DNA of 28,969 nucleotides from an uncultured Eubacteriales bacterium (GCA_900548005.1 URIZ01000017.1:1-28969), one strand, 5' to 3'; numbered from the stretch's first letter, positions 7,943 through 15,729 are shown. A program made the numbers and translations. Notes: generated by a model not told the origin, from the letters alone.

Positions 7943-8397
7943 AAATCAACATCATCGCCATAGGCAAAATCAAAGAAAAATATTTTGCGGACGCAATAAG
8001 CGAATACGTCAAAAGAGCCTCGAGATATGCCGACGTCAAGGTTGTCGAGCTTGCGGACGCGCCGCCGTCCAAATCCCCCGAAGAGCAAAGGAAGATAGAA
8101 AGCGACCTGTTGCTTGGCAAGGCAAAAGGCTATATCGTCGCAATGGATATGCGTGGCAAAGAGCTGTCAAGCGAAGGTCTTGCCGAACTTATCAAGAGCA
8201 AATGCACGCTTGGCGAAAGCGAGTTTTCTTTCCTTATCGGCGGCAGTCACGGACACACCGAGGAGCTTAGACAAAAGGCGGACATGCTGTTGTCGTTTGG
8301 CAAAAACACCTTTCCGCATCAACTGTTCAGGGTTATGCTCTCAGAGCAAATCTATCGCGCGCTGTGCATCAATGCAGGCACGCCCTATCACAAGTAA
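7939..8397 (+). CDS. rlmH: 23S rRNA (pseudouridine1915-N3)-methyltransferase
   Basis: RlmH is a SPOUT-fold enzyme that methylates N3 of pseudouridine 1915 in helix 69 of 23S rRNA, using S-adenosylmethionine, on assembled 70S ribosomes. The 152-residue product has the usual family length (about 155-159). It shows the AIGKIKEKY opening, the FLIGGSHG cofactor-binding turn and the SEQIYRA...GTPYHK C-terminus. The start at 7939 overlaps the upstream stop as ATGA and matches the family N-terminus (MKINIIAIGK). It ends the walJ operon, with tadA starting 61 bases later. Confidence 0.97.
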   Translation: MKINIIAIGKIKEKYFADAISEYVKRASRYADVKVVELADAPPSKSPEEQRKIESDLLLGKAKGYIVAMDMRGKELSSEGLAELIKSKCTLGESEFSFLIGGSHGHTEELRQKADMLLSFGKNTFPHQLFRVMLSEQIYRALCINAGTPYHK

Positions 8398-8458
8398 ATT
8401 GCAAAACGGCAGGTTTATGTGTGCAAAAAGCGGATATAAACATTGTTTTTGGTGAAAT

Positions 8459-8941
8459 ATGGCTTATGAAGAAAAATTTATGACGCGTGCAGTCGCGCTT
8501 GCAAAAGAGTGCGCAGAGTATGATGAAGTGCCTGTCGGGGTAGTGGTTGTCAAGGACGGAGAGATCATCGCCGAGAGCGGCAATCGCAAGGAGCGCGACA
8601 ATGACGCAACTCATCATGCAGAGATGATAGCCTTGTCGCTTGCAACCGAGCATGAGCGCAATTGGTGGCTTGAAGATTGTGACGTCTACGTAACGCTCGA
8701 ACCTTGCTGTATGTGCGCGGGGGCTATGATCAACTCACGCATACGTGCGCTGTATTTCGGTGCATACGATGACAAGACGGGCGCGTGCGGCTCAAAGGTC
8801 AACTTGTTTGAAAAAGGACTTTTCAACCACAACGTTGAAGTGAGCGGCGGATATATGCAACAAGAGTGCGCAACCTTGCTTTCGACTTTCTTCAAGAACA
8901 AACGAAAAAAGGCAACCGGCAATCAAGATATAAAACGATAA
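8459..8941 (+). CDS. tadA: tRNA-specific adenosine deaminase
   Basis: TadA converts adenosine 34 of tRNA-Arg(ACG) to inosine, which allows wobble decoding. The 160-residue protein has the cytidine-deaminase-fold zinc site: HAE at 53-55 (H53 ligand, E55 proton shuttle) and PCCMC at 82-86 (C83 and C86 ligands). A Lys/Arg-rich C-terminal tail is present. GGTGA lies just upstream of the ATG as a modest ribosome site. The gene probably shares transcription with the walJ-rlmH operon and is closed by the terminator at 8950-8968. No signal recognition particle RNA motif was found after it, although that RNA lies downstream of tadA in B. subtilis. Confidence 0.95.
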   Translation: MAYEEKFMTRAVALAKECAEYDEVPVGVVVVKDGEIIAESGNRKERDNDATHHAEMIALSLATEHERNWWLEDCDVYVTLEPCCMCAGAMINSRIRALYFGAYDDKTGACGSKVNLFEKGLFNHNVEVSGGYMQQECATLLSTFFKNKRKKATGNQDIKR

Positions 8942-8949
8942 AAAGAAAA

Positions 8950-8978
8950 CGACCGCTTGTGGCGGTCGCTTTCTTTTG
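8950..8978 (+). terminator. Intrinsic terminator after tadA
   Basis: CGACCGC (8950-8956) and GCGGTCG (8962-8968) form a perfect 7-base-pair stem with a 5-base loop, followed by CTTTCTTTTG. It starts 9 bases after the tadA stop. Confidence 0.85.
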
Positions 8979-8993
8979 TATATTCAGGGGAGA

Positions 8994-9026
8994 AAAACTT
9001 TTGTGCGCGCATTGATACAATGCGCG
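8994..9026 (-). terminator. Probable terminator of the minus-strand small membrane protein
   Basis: CGCGCATTG (9006-9014) and CAATGCGCG (9018-9026) form a perfect 9-base-pair stem with a 3-base loop. Read on the minus strand it is followed after a short offset by AAAAGTTTTTC. It lies 43 bases after the minus-strand stop and converges with the tadA terminator. Confidence 0.6.
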
Positions 9027-9068
9027 GTGTTCGGGCTTTTGATTGTTGCAGATTGGTTGAGAGATTGA

Positions 9069-9320
9069 TCAGTCGGTCTTGCTCAAACGACTTTCAACCG
9101 TCAAAGAAGTCTTGTTTTGCAAAAGGTATTGTTGGATGCCGTCCGCATTTTCGACTTCTTCGCTAGGCGAGTCGAGAATGTCCACAAAACCGACGTCGTC
9201 GATCACGCGATCTATGGTGTCTTTTGGGATGCCGAGCGCGCACGCAAGCACGCTTGAGATGATTGATACGATGCCGACGATGACTATTGCGATGATTTCC
9301 TTGATTTTTTTCTTGTCCAT
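9069..9320 (-). CDS. Small single-span membrane protein or lipoprotein, unknown function
   Basis: The 83-residue product opens with a basic MDKKKIK stretch and one hydrophobic helix (about 8-29) that ends at VLAC (C27). This could be a weak lipobox, since Leu at -2 is atypical. The remainder is acidic and polar. The ATG at 9320 is chosen because GGGAG lies at ideal distance upstream; the longer frame to 9410 lacks such a site and would place 30 odd residues before the helix. An extended -10 promoter (9377-9385) and a terminator-like hairpin (8994-9026) frame it, which supports a real, monocistronic gene. It is not a recognised family. Confidence 0.7.
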   Translation of the reverse strand: MDKKKIKEIIAIVIVGIVSIISSVLACALGIPKDTIDRVIDDVGFVDILDSPSEEVENADGIQQYLLQNKTSLTVESRLSKTD

Positions 9321-9376
9321 GACGTTCTCCCTGAAAGTTATTGCGCCTGCATACCTTCTTGACCGAACACGAGTGC

Positions 9377-9385
9377 AATATATCA
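9377..9385 (-). promoter_or_regulatory. Extended -10 promoter for the small minus-strand gene
   Basis: On the minus strand this reads TGATATATT, a TGn extension plus a -10 box, about 57 bases before the ATG. No good -35 box was seen at 17 bases. The same TGATATATT occurs in the promoter at 18514-18542. Confidence 0.45.
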
Positions 9386-9464
9386 CGCAAAAAGACGAGA
9401 ATACAAACAATTATGTCACCGATTTTTCGTGGCAATCTTTGGCGCAAAACGAATATAGTATTGT

Positions 9465-10487
9465 ATGGATAGATACAACATCGTTTTTGTCGAGACCGAG
9501 TGGTCGTGCGCCGAGTTGCTGGGAAGAAAAGCGGAGGATTTCGTGCTCAGAGAGTTTTCCGCTTTCGGCGCGAACGTGGCTCGAATAGTGAAAGAGCAAG
9601 CCTACAAGGAAGAGTGCATGCTCTTGCCCGACTGCGTCAACGTTGTGCTGACGCTCGATATGCCGCTTGTGAAAATCAATGATATAACGTCGCTTGCAAA
9701 GAAAATGTCGCGCGACAAAATCAATTGCGTGCGGCTGGGAAAATCGGATGCGATCGCCAAAATTTGTATGGGAAAGGACGCAAGCGGCGGAGTTTTTTCG
9801 TCATCGCAGGCTTTTTTGAAGATAGATGATGCAAAATCGTTCAATGTGGTGTATAATCGGCTTAAAGACGAAATACTTGACAATATGCTTGCCTCGGGCG
9901 TGAGAATCGTGGACAAAAACACCACTTTTGTGGACGACACGGCAATCGTGCAAAGCGGCGCAACAATTTTGCCATTCACAAGGATAGAAGGCAACAGCGT
10001 GATAAGCGCAAAATCTGTTGTCGGCTCGTCCTATATCAAGGACAGCGTCATTGACGGGGCAAACGTCGAGTGGTCGCATATAGTATGTTCGTGCGTGCGC
10101 GCACGCGCGAGCGTCGGTCCGTATGCAAGGCTAAGGCGCGCGACAATCGGCGAAGATTGCAGAGTGGGCGACTTTGTGGAAGTGAAAAATTCCACTCTCG
10201 AAAACGGCGTGAAAGCCGCGCATTTGAGTTATATCGGCGACGCGGTCGTGGGAGAGCGCACAAACGTTGGTTGCGGCACGGTGTTTTGCAACTATGACGG
10301 CAAGACAAAGCACAAGACCACCGTGGGATGCGACTGCTTTATCGGTGCAAACACCAATCTCGTTGCTCCGCTCGTTGTCGGGGACAAGGCGTTTATTGCG
10401 GCGGGTACGACCGTCACAAGAGATGTTGACGAGAAGACTTTCACAATCGGCAGAGTGCGCCAAGACACCGTCAAAAGCGACAAATGA
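9465..10487 (+). CDS. GlmU-like glucosamine-1-phosphate acetyltransferase with eroded uridylyltransferase domain
   Basis: Full GlmU (about 456 residues) makes UDP-GlcNAc for peptidoglycan: its C-terminal domain acetylates glucosamine-1-phosphate and its N-terminal domain adds UMP. This 340-residue protein keeps the left-handed beta-helix acetyltransferase half, with the expected residues: R222/R224, K241 in FVEVK, H253 and Y256 in AAHLSYIGDA, N276/Y277 in CNYDGK. The N-terminal half is only about 135 residues instead of about 230 and lacks the LAAGxGTRM nucleotide-binding loop. Traces of the domain survive: LTLDMPL (62-68) resembles the CGDTPL segment, and IAKICMGKDAS (97-107) resembles the QKIVEHKDAS segment. 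I infer acetyltransferase activity without uridylyltransferase activity. The ATG at 9465 has no clear ribosome site. The position before pth and mfd is the canonical glmU locus. Confidence 0.85.
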   Translation: MDRYNIVFVETEWSCAELLGRKAEDFVLREFSAFGANVARIVKEQAYKEECMLLPDCVNVVLTLDMPLVKINDITSLAKKMSRDKINCVRLGKSDAIAKICMGKDASGGVFSSSQAFLKIDDAKSFNVVYNRLKDEILDNMLASGVRIVDKNTTFVDDTAIVQSGATILPFTRIEGNSVISAKSVVGSSYIKDSVIDGANVEWSHIVCSCVRARASVGPYARLRRATIGEDCRVGDFVEVKNSTLENGVKAAHLSYIGDAVVGERTNVGCGTVFCNYDGKTKHKTTVGCDCFIGANTNLVAPLVVGDKAFIAAGTTVTRDVDEKTFTIGRVRQDTVKSDK

Positions 10488-10691
10488 CACAATAAGACGC
10501 AAAACACAATAAGAAGAAAAAACATAAGCCAAAACATAATAAGCCGCAAAAAAAGCGATAAGTAAAAACAATATGCCGCAAAATCGGCTGTGAAACACCC
10601 GACAAAAGCGGCTCGGCTTGAAAAAGAAACAACAGAAATAAACCAAAATACAAAGAAAACGCAAGGCTCATCGCCTTGAAAGGATAAGCGT
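10488..10691 (+). other. A-rich intergenic leader before pth-mfd
   Basis: This stretch is strongly purine-rich. It contains decayed units resembling ACA(T)AATAAGmCGCAAAA (about 10489-10560) and a nested hairpin at 10575-10612: outer GCCGC/GCGGC, inner TCGG/CCGA plus GTG/CAC, loop AAA. The hairpin has no following T-run, so it is not an obvious terminator. AAAGGA (10679-10684) is the pth ribosome site. No open frame of interest is present. Confidence 0.5.
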
Positions 10692-11276
10692 ATGATGCTC
10701 GTCGTGGGACTCGGCAATCCCGGAATGAAGTACAAAAACACCTATCACAACGTCGGCTTTATGGTGGTGGACGAACTTTTGAAAAAGTGCAAAGCCAAAG
10801 CGGACGTGAAAGAATGCGATTCGCTCACTTGCAAGGTGACTTACAAGGGAGTGAATTTTGTCGTTGCAAAACCGCAAACGTATATGAATTTGTCGGGCGA
10901 AGCCGTCAAAAAACTCGTGAGAAAATATGATGTGGATGAGCGAAGCGAGCTTATCGTTTGCTATGACGATATAGACTTGCCGATCGGAAAATTGCGCATA
11001 AGAGAAGAAGGCAGCGCAGGCACGCACAACGGCATGCGCAACATCGTGGCGGAACTTTGCACGCAGGATTTCAAGCGCGTGAGAGTAGGCACAAAGACCG
11101 AGCAACTTGCACAACACGAAGTTCAACTCATCGATTTTGTACTGTCAAAGGTCGATTATGAAAACAAACAAGTTTTACAAGGCGGCATAGACGCGGCTGT
11201 CGAAGCCGTTTTGGACCTTGTGGAAGGCGTTGACATACAACGCGTTCAAGAGAAAGCAAACAAGAAAAACAAGTGA
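10692..11276 (+). CDS. pth: Peptidyl-tRNA hydrolase
   Basis: Pth cleaves the ester bond of peptidyl-tRNAs dropped by ribosomes, recycling tRNA. The 194-residue product has the family signature GLGNPG (N9), the catalytic His in YHNVGF (H19), MNLSG (N66) and YDDIDLP (D92/D93). ATG codons occur at 10692 and 10695; the first lies 7 bases after AAAGGA and is used here. The C-terminus is a Lys-rich tail. The stop overlaps the mfd GTG start (GTGA), so translation of mfd is probably coupled to pth. In B. subtilis the same neighbourhood reads glmU, prs, ctc, pth (spoVC), fin, mfd; here prs, ctc and fin are absent. Confidence 0.97.
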   Translation: MMLVVGLGNPGMKYKNTYHNVGFMVVDELLKKCKAKADVKECDSLTCKVTYKGVNFVVAKPQTYMNLSGEAVKKLVRKYDVDERSELIVCYDDIDLPIGKLRIREEGSAGTHNGMRNIVAELCTQDFKRVRVGTKTEQLAQHEVQLIDFVLSKVDYENKQVLQGGIDAAVEAVLDLVEGVDIQRVQEKANKKNK

Positions 11277-14200
11277 TCGCGCCAAACGTTTTACAACTCC
11301 GCAATCTCGGAGAAAAACTCTCGTCGCTTTGCGGCATGGGAGCAAAAAGACTCACCGACGAAAAATTGTCGGCGGTTTCCGTATTGCGCGTTTGCGAAGG
11401 CGCGAAGGTGCATATTATATCGCAGCTCCCTGCAAGAAAACTTGTTGTGTGCTCGGACAATCTCGCGGCAAAAAGTCTTTTTAGAAAACTGCAAGGTTGG
11501 GGAGTGAAAACGTCTTTCTTGCCCTATCGCGACGACGTGTTGATTGCAAGAAAGAGCTTTTCCACGCAAAACGTGAGAGAAAGAGTGGGGACGCTTGCGG
11601 ATATGGCAAGCGGCGATTTTGACGTGGTGGTGACAAGCGCGGACAGCTTGTTGCAGCTTTTCCCCAAAAAAGAGCTTGTGCAAGAGTTTTGCGTCACGGT
11701 GAAAAAAGAAGACGTCGTTTCGCCGCAGGTTCTTGCAGACAAACTTGCCCTTGCCGGATACAAGCGACAGACCATGATTGCAGAAGTTGGCGATTTTGCC
11801 GTGCGCGGCGACATCGTGGACGTATATTCGACAAACGGCACTGCGTACAGAATCAATTTCTTTGACGAGCTTGTCGAAGACGTCAAGGTGATCGACGTTG
11901 ACACGATGCTCTCGTCAAACGACGTCGAAAGCGTGCGCTTTTGTCCGACAAGCGACGTCATATTGTCCGAAAAAGATTATGACAACGCAAGGGAAAGGCT
12001 TGATTTTTACCGTGACGTCAAGTACGCACTCGAGTCAAAAGAAAAATTGTCCGTAGGCGCGTGCGAGCCGTCGCTTGTGTGGGCGTTGCCATTTATGCAA
12101 GACGCAACCGCTCCGATTTTTGACTATTTGAGCGCAAACGACGTCATAATTTTCGACGAGCCGAAAGTCGTGTCCGACAAGTTGCAAATTCTCATCAAAG
12201 AGTTTGAAGGGCGCATAAAAAATCTTCTCGAAGGCGGCGAAATCCTGCCTTGCCACAAGGATGTGTACATCACGCTCTCGGAGATTCGCAGGCGACTGAT
12301 GTTTGTCAGAAAACTCTCATTTTGCGCGCTTTCGCTGAGCAATCAGCTTTTTGAGCCGAAATATATCATCGAGCCCAAGACAAAACCCGTCACGAAATAT
12401 TATCTCGATCCGAACACGATCGTGCAGGATTTGCGCACGTTCACGCTCAACGGCACAAAGACTCTGCTTGCTTGCGGCAGCAAAGAAAGGGCAAAGAGCG
12501 TGATCGAGAGCTTGAGAGAAAACGACGTTTTTGCCGCATACAGCGAAGACGGCAACGATGACGGCTTGATCCTTGCAACGCCCTTGAAAGTGGAAACGGG
12601 CGTGATATATCCCGCGCAAAAAGTGTGTCTTGTGGGCATGTCCGAGTGCATCGGCAAGCAAAGAAGCGAAGAAGGGCTTTCTCGCTCCAAAGAACAGGCT
12701 CTTGCGCCGGTTGCGGGCGACTACGTGGTGCATAGAGTGCACGGCGTGGGACTTTGCGAAGGCACGACCATTCTCAAAACGGGCGATTTTGAAAAGGAAT
12801 ATATAGTTCTCAAATACAAGGACGGCGACACGCTCTACGTTGCCACCGATCAGATGAACAATCTGCAAAAGTTCATCGGTGAAGAAAGCCCCGCTCTCAA
12901 CAAGTTGGGCGGCAAAGAGTTCGAGCGCGAAAAAGAAAAAGTGCGCAAATCCGTGCGCAAGCTGGCAATCAACCTTGTTCAGTTGTACGCTAAGCGCGAA
13001 AAACAGCGCGGATTTAAGTATAGCCCCGACACCGTGTGGCAAAAAGAGTTCGAGGACAACTTCGAATACGAAGAAACCGCCGATCAGCTCAAAGCCATAG
13101 CCGACATCAAGCAGGATATGGAAACGGGGCGCATTATGGACAGGTTGCTCGTGGGCGACGTGGGCTTTGGCAAGACGGAAGTGGCGTTTAGAGCCATGTT
13201 CAAGACCGTGCTTGACTCAAAACAAGCGGTGCTGCTTGCTCCCACCACGATTCTTGCTCGCCAACACTACGAAAATTTGATAAAACGGCTTGAACCTTTC
13301 GGCATCAAGTGCGGATTGCTCACAAGGCTTCAATCCACAAAAGAAACGCAAGATTTGCTTGACGGTCTCAAAAAAGGCACGGTGCACATGGTGATTGCCA
13401 CGCACAAAGTGCTTGCAAAAGCGGTGGAATTTCACGATTTGGGCTTGCTCGTGCTTGACGAAGAGCAGCGTTTCGGCGTTGAACACAAAGAAAAGCTCAA
13501 AGAAAAATATCCGCTCGTCAACGTGCTTACGCTCTCGGCAACGCCCATTCCGCGCACGCTGAATATGTCGCTGACGGGGGTGAGAGATATCTCCATGCTC
13601 GAGACCGCGCCCCACGGCAGACTGCCTGTGCAGACATACGTTGTGGGATATTCGGACGCGCTTTGCGTTGACGCGATCACAAGAGAGCTTGCCCGCGGCG
13701 GTCAAACGCTCATCCTTCTCAACAACGTGGAGGCGCTCGATTCCTACGCAAGCAAATTGCGCGCGCTTTGTCCAGAGGCTCGCATAATCACCGCTCACGG
13801 ACAGATGCTCCCCGGGCAACTCGAAGAGAGAATGAGCGCGTTTTATGACAAAGAGTTTGACGTGCTTGTGGCAACCACGATCATAGAAAACGGCATAGAT
13901 TTGCCCGATGCCAACACGCTTGTCGTCATAGACAGCGGCAAATTCGGCTTGTCGCAACTCTATCAACTTCGCGGCAGAGTGGGGCGCAGGGGCGCGCTTG
14001 CGCACGCATATTTCACCGTCCCCGAAAACGGCGCGCTCACCGATACGGCGCAAAAAAGGCTCAACACCTTGCTTGAAAACACGGATATCGGCAGCGGATT
14101 TAAGGTGGCTCTTGCCGACTTGTCCATTCGCGGCGCAGGCAATCTTCTGGGCGCGGAGCAAAGCGGACATATCGAAAAGGTGGGCTATGAGATGTATCTC

Positions 14201-14695
14201 GAACTCCTTGACGAAGCCGTGCAAGAAGTCAAAACAGGCGTCAAACGTCAAGAGATCAGAGATGTGGAGATGAAGGTTGACGCGGCGGCGTTTATCAACG
14301 ACTCCTACATCAGCGGTCGCGACAAACTGAGAGTGTACAAGCAAATATCCAAGGTGGCAAGCGTGAGCGCGCGCGACTCGCTTGTCAAAGAGCTCGAACA
14401 AGTCTACGGACCTGTGGATTTGCCGCTTGAAAACCTTATCAACGTCGCATTGTTGAAGAACCTTGCAAGCAATTACGGCGTGTCTAAAATCATCATCAAC
14501 CGCAACGGCGCAGGCGCAAATTTCTACGATGCGGACGTGTTCAAAAACGAGAGCCTTATGAACGCCGTGGCAAAAAACAGCGGCAACGTGGTGATGACCA
14601 CCACCATACCGCCGTCCATAATCTTTGAAGTCAACAAGCTCACCGCCGAGCAAAAGTTGGCAAGACTCATCGATTTTTTTGCTAACATAGAATAA
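11273..14695 (+). CDS. mfd: Transcription-repair coupling factor
   Basis: Mfd is a DNA translocase that dislodges RNA polymerase stalled at lesions and recruits UvrA. The 1140-residue length is normal. The N-terminal UvrB-like module includes VGDFAVRGDIVDVYS. The CarD-like RNA-polymerase-interacting domain starts near residue 482 (GDYVVHRVHGVG). The RecG-like motor has Walker A GDVGFGKTE near 628-636 and the DEEQ box near 729-732 (LDEEQRFGVEHKEK). TTIIENGID and QLYQLRGRVGR motifs follow, then the C-terminal TRCF domain. The start is GTG at 11273, inside the pth stop codon; no better ATG with a ribosome site precedes the conserved region. A strong bidirectional terminator follows at 14720-14746. 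Confidence 0.97.
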   Translation: MIAPNVLQLRNLGEKLSSLCGMGAKRLTDEKLSAVSVLRVCEGAKVHIISQLPARKLVVCSDNLAAKSLFRKLQGWGVKTSFLPYRDDVLIARKSFSTQNVRERVGTLADMASGDFDVVVTSADSLLQLFPKKELVQEFCVTVKKEDVVSPQVLADKLALAGYKRQTMIAEVGDFAVRGDIVDVYSTNGTAYRINFFDELVEDVKVIDVDTMLSSNDVESVRFCPTSDVILSEKDYDNARERLDFYRDVKYALESKEKLSVGACEPSLVWALPFMQDATAPIFDYLSANDVIIFDEPKVVSDKLQILIKEFEGRIKNLLEGGEILPCHKDVYITLSEIRRRLMFVRKLSFCALSLSNQLFEPKYIIEPKTKPVTKYYLDPNTIVQDLRTFTLNGTKTLLACGSKERAKSVIESLRENDVFAAYSEDGNDDGLILATPLKVETGVIYPAQKVCLVGMSECIGKQRSEEGLSRSKEQALAPVAGDYVVHRVHGVGLCEGTTILKTGDFEKEYIVLKYKDGDTLYVATDQMNNLQKFIGEESPALNKLGGKEFEREKEKVRKSVRKLAINLVQLYAKREKQRGFKYSPDTVWQKEFEDNFEYEETADQLKAIADIKQDMETGRIMDRLLVGDVGFGKTEVAFRAMFKTVLDSKQAVLLAPTTILARQHYENLIKRLEPFGIKCGLLTRLQSTKETQDLLDGLKKGTVHMVIATHKVLAKAVEFHDLGLLVLDEEQRFGVEHKEKLKEKYPLVNVLTLSATPIPRTLNMSLTGVRDISMLETAPHGRLPVQTYVVGYSDALCVDAITRELARGGQTLILLNNVEALDSYASKLRALCPEARIITAHGQMLPGQLEERMSAFYDKEFDVLVATTIIENGIDLPDANTLVVIDSGKFGLSQLYQLRGRVGRRGALAHAYFTVPENGALTDTAQKRLNTLLENTDIGSGFKVALADLSIRGAGNLLGAEQSGHIEKVGYEMYLELLDEAVQEVKTGVKRQEIRDVEMKVDAAAFINDSYISGRDKLRVYKQISKVASVSARDSLVKELEQVYGPVDLPLENLINVALLKNLASNYGVSKIIINRNGAGANFYDADVFKNESLMNAVAKNSGNVVMTTTIPPSIIFEVNKLTAEQKLARLIDFFANIE

Positions 14696-14719
14696 GGCTA
14701 AATTGAAAATATGTATTGT

Positions 14720-14746
14720 AAAAAGCACGCTTTACGCGTGCTTTTT
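14720..14746. terminator. Bidirectional terminator between mfd and the collagen-like gene
   Basis: AAAAAGCACGC (14720-14730) pairs perfectly with GCGTGCTTTTT (14736-14746) over a 5-base loop. The flanking A and T runs let it work on both strands, serving mfd (+) and the convergent collagen-like gene (-). Confidence 0.9.
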
Positions 14747-14805
14747 GCGTGTATAAAACGCCGTTTCGGTGATTATACGCTGTTTTAGATACTGTTTGCT
14801 ATGCC

Positions 14806-15588
14806 TTAGGCGAGTTTTTGTACGGTGATATTTGCGCCGGTGAAGTTTATCGTGGCGGTTGACGCATTGTGAATGGACAAGGTCGTTTCGGCAGTAGCGT
14901 TGTAGACGATGGTTTTGCTCACGTTTGCGGATTCCGTGGGACTTGCTTCGTCGTTTAGGATTTCCGTTGCAATCGCGGCGCCGTTTGCATAGAGTTGTAC
15001 GGACATAGTTGCGGTTGCGGTGTCGGCAGTTCCGCTTGCGCCGTAGGTGACGATATAAGTGCCGACGGGAAGGGTTACTGCGTTGTTTGCAACCGTCATC
15101 GTGGTGGTTGGAGTGGTTGCCGTCGAAGTTATCGGGATTATCGCTCCTGTCGCTACCGATTGAGTGCCGCCGCTTGCGTACAAAGCGTCCGCAACGGCAG
15201 GCGTGCCCGGCTCGCCTTGCGGACCGGCAGGACCTTGTGGACCGACTGCTCCCGTTGCGCCTGTTGCTCCCGGCTCGCCTTGCGGGCCTTGTGGACCGGC
15301 AGGACCTTGCGGACCGACTGCTCCCGTTGCGCCTGTTGCTCCCGGCTCGCCTTGCGGACCGGCAGGACCGATAGGACCTTGCGGACCTGTTGCACCCGTT
15401 GCTCCGGGTATACCTTGGATGCCTTGCGGACCGGGCGCGCCTTGCGGTCCCATCGGACCCATAGGGCCTGTTGCGCCGATAGGTCCCATCGGGCCACGGA
15501 GATATTCTATGCTTGTGCACGGCGATGAGTTGTGGCACGGAGTGGGACGCATAGGACAGCACGGATTGTTGAACCAATTGAAAAACAT
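14806..15588 (-). CDS. Collagen-like Gly-X-Y repeat protein
   Basis: The 260-residue product has a short Cys-rich head (residues 1-31, with C10, C11, C18 and C24), 33 uninterrupted Gly-X-Y triplets (residues 32-130, rich in GPQ, GAT and GEP) and a C-terminal domain rich in Thr, Ala and Val (131-260). The C-terminal part resembles the TNF/C1q-like jelly-roll trimerisation domains of BclA-type exosporium and filament proteins. Such proteins form surface triple-helical fibres. No Sec signal peptide is evident; exosporium collagens also lack classic ones. The ATG at 15588 follows AAAAGGGGG at good distance; a longer frame to 15660 has no ribosome site. A CATACATAA box (15611-15619, minus strand) resembles late sporulation sigma -10 elements, but this is weak. 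Whether the organism sporulates is not shown here. Confidence 0.88.
   Translation of the reverse strand: MFFNWFNNPCCPMRPTPCHNSSPCTSIEYLRGPMGPIGATGPMGPMGPQGAPGPQGIQGIPGATGATGPQGPIGPAGPQGEPGATGATGAVGPQGPAGPQGPQGEPGATGATGAVGPQGPAGPQGEPGTPAVADALYASGGTQSVATGAIIPITSTATTPTTTMTVANNAVTLPVGTYIVTYGASGTADTATATMSVQLYANGAAIATEILNDEASPTESANVSKTIVYNATAETTLSIHNASTATINFTGANITVQKLA
15221..15357. repeat. Tandem 72-base repeats inside the collagen-like gene
   Basis: A 65-base core at 15221-15285 recurs at 15293-15357 with one mismatch (T at 15238, C at 15310), an offset of 72 bases or eight Gly-X-Y triplets. In-frame gain or loss of units would change fibre length without a frameshift. Confidence 0.85.
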
Positions 15589-15729
15589 ACGGATATTCCC
15601 CCTTTTTTTGTTATGTATGGCGCAAGATTTTGAGATTGTTTTTCCACACAAATCGCGCAATGTGTTGTTTTTTTCAAAAATAGCGAAAAATTGTCTTAAA
15701 AAATTTGATACGTGTGTTCGCGCGATATA

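Noticed and set aside
8942..9068. Signal recognition particle RNA downstream of tadA
   Set aside because: The B. subtilis position was checked, but no conserved GGAAGCA-type loop or suitable fold was seen; only two terminator hairpins are present.
13217..14728. A 503-codon open frame on the minus strand
   Set aside because: It lies entirely opposite mfd, whose motifs are clear. Its product is rich in His, Arg, Val and Phe without domains, as expected for the reverse of biased codons.
15221..15357. CRISPR-like repeats
   Set aside because: The repeats are contiguous coding triplets in a collagen frame, without unique spacers of constant length.
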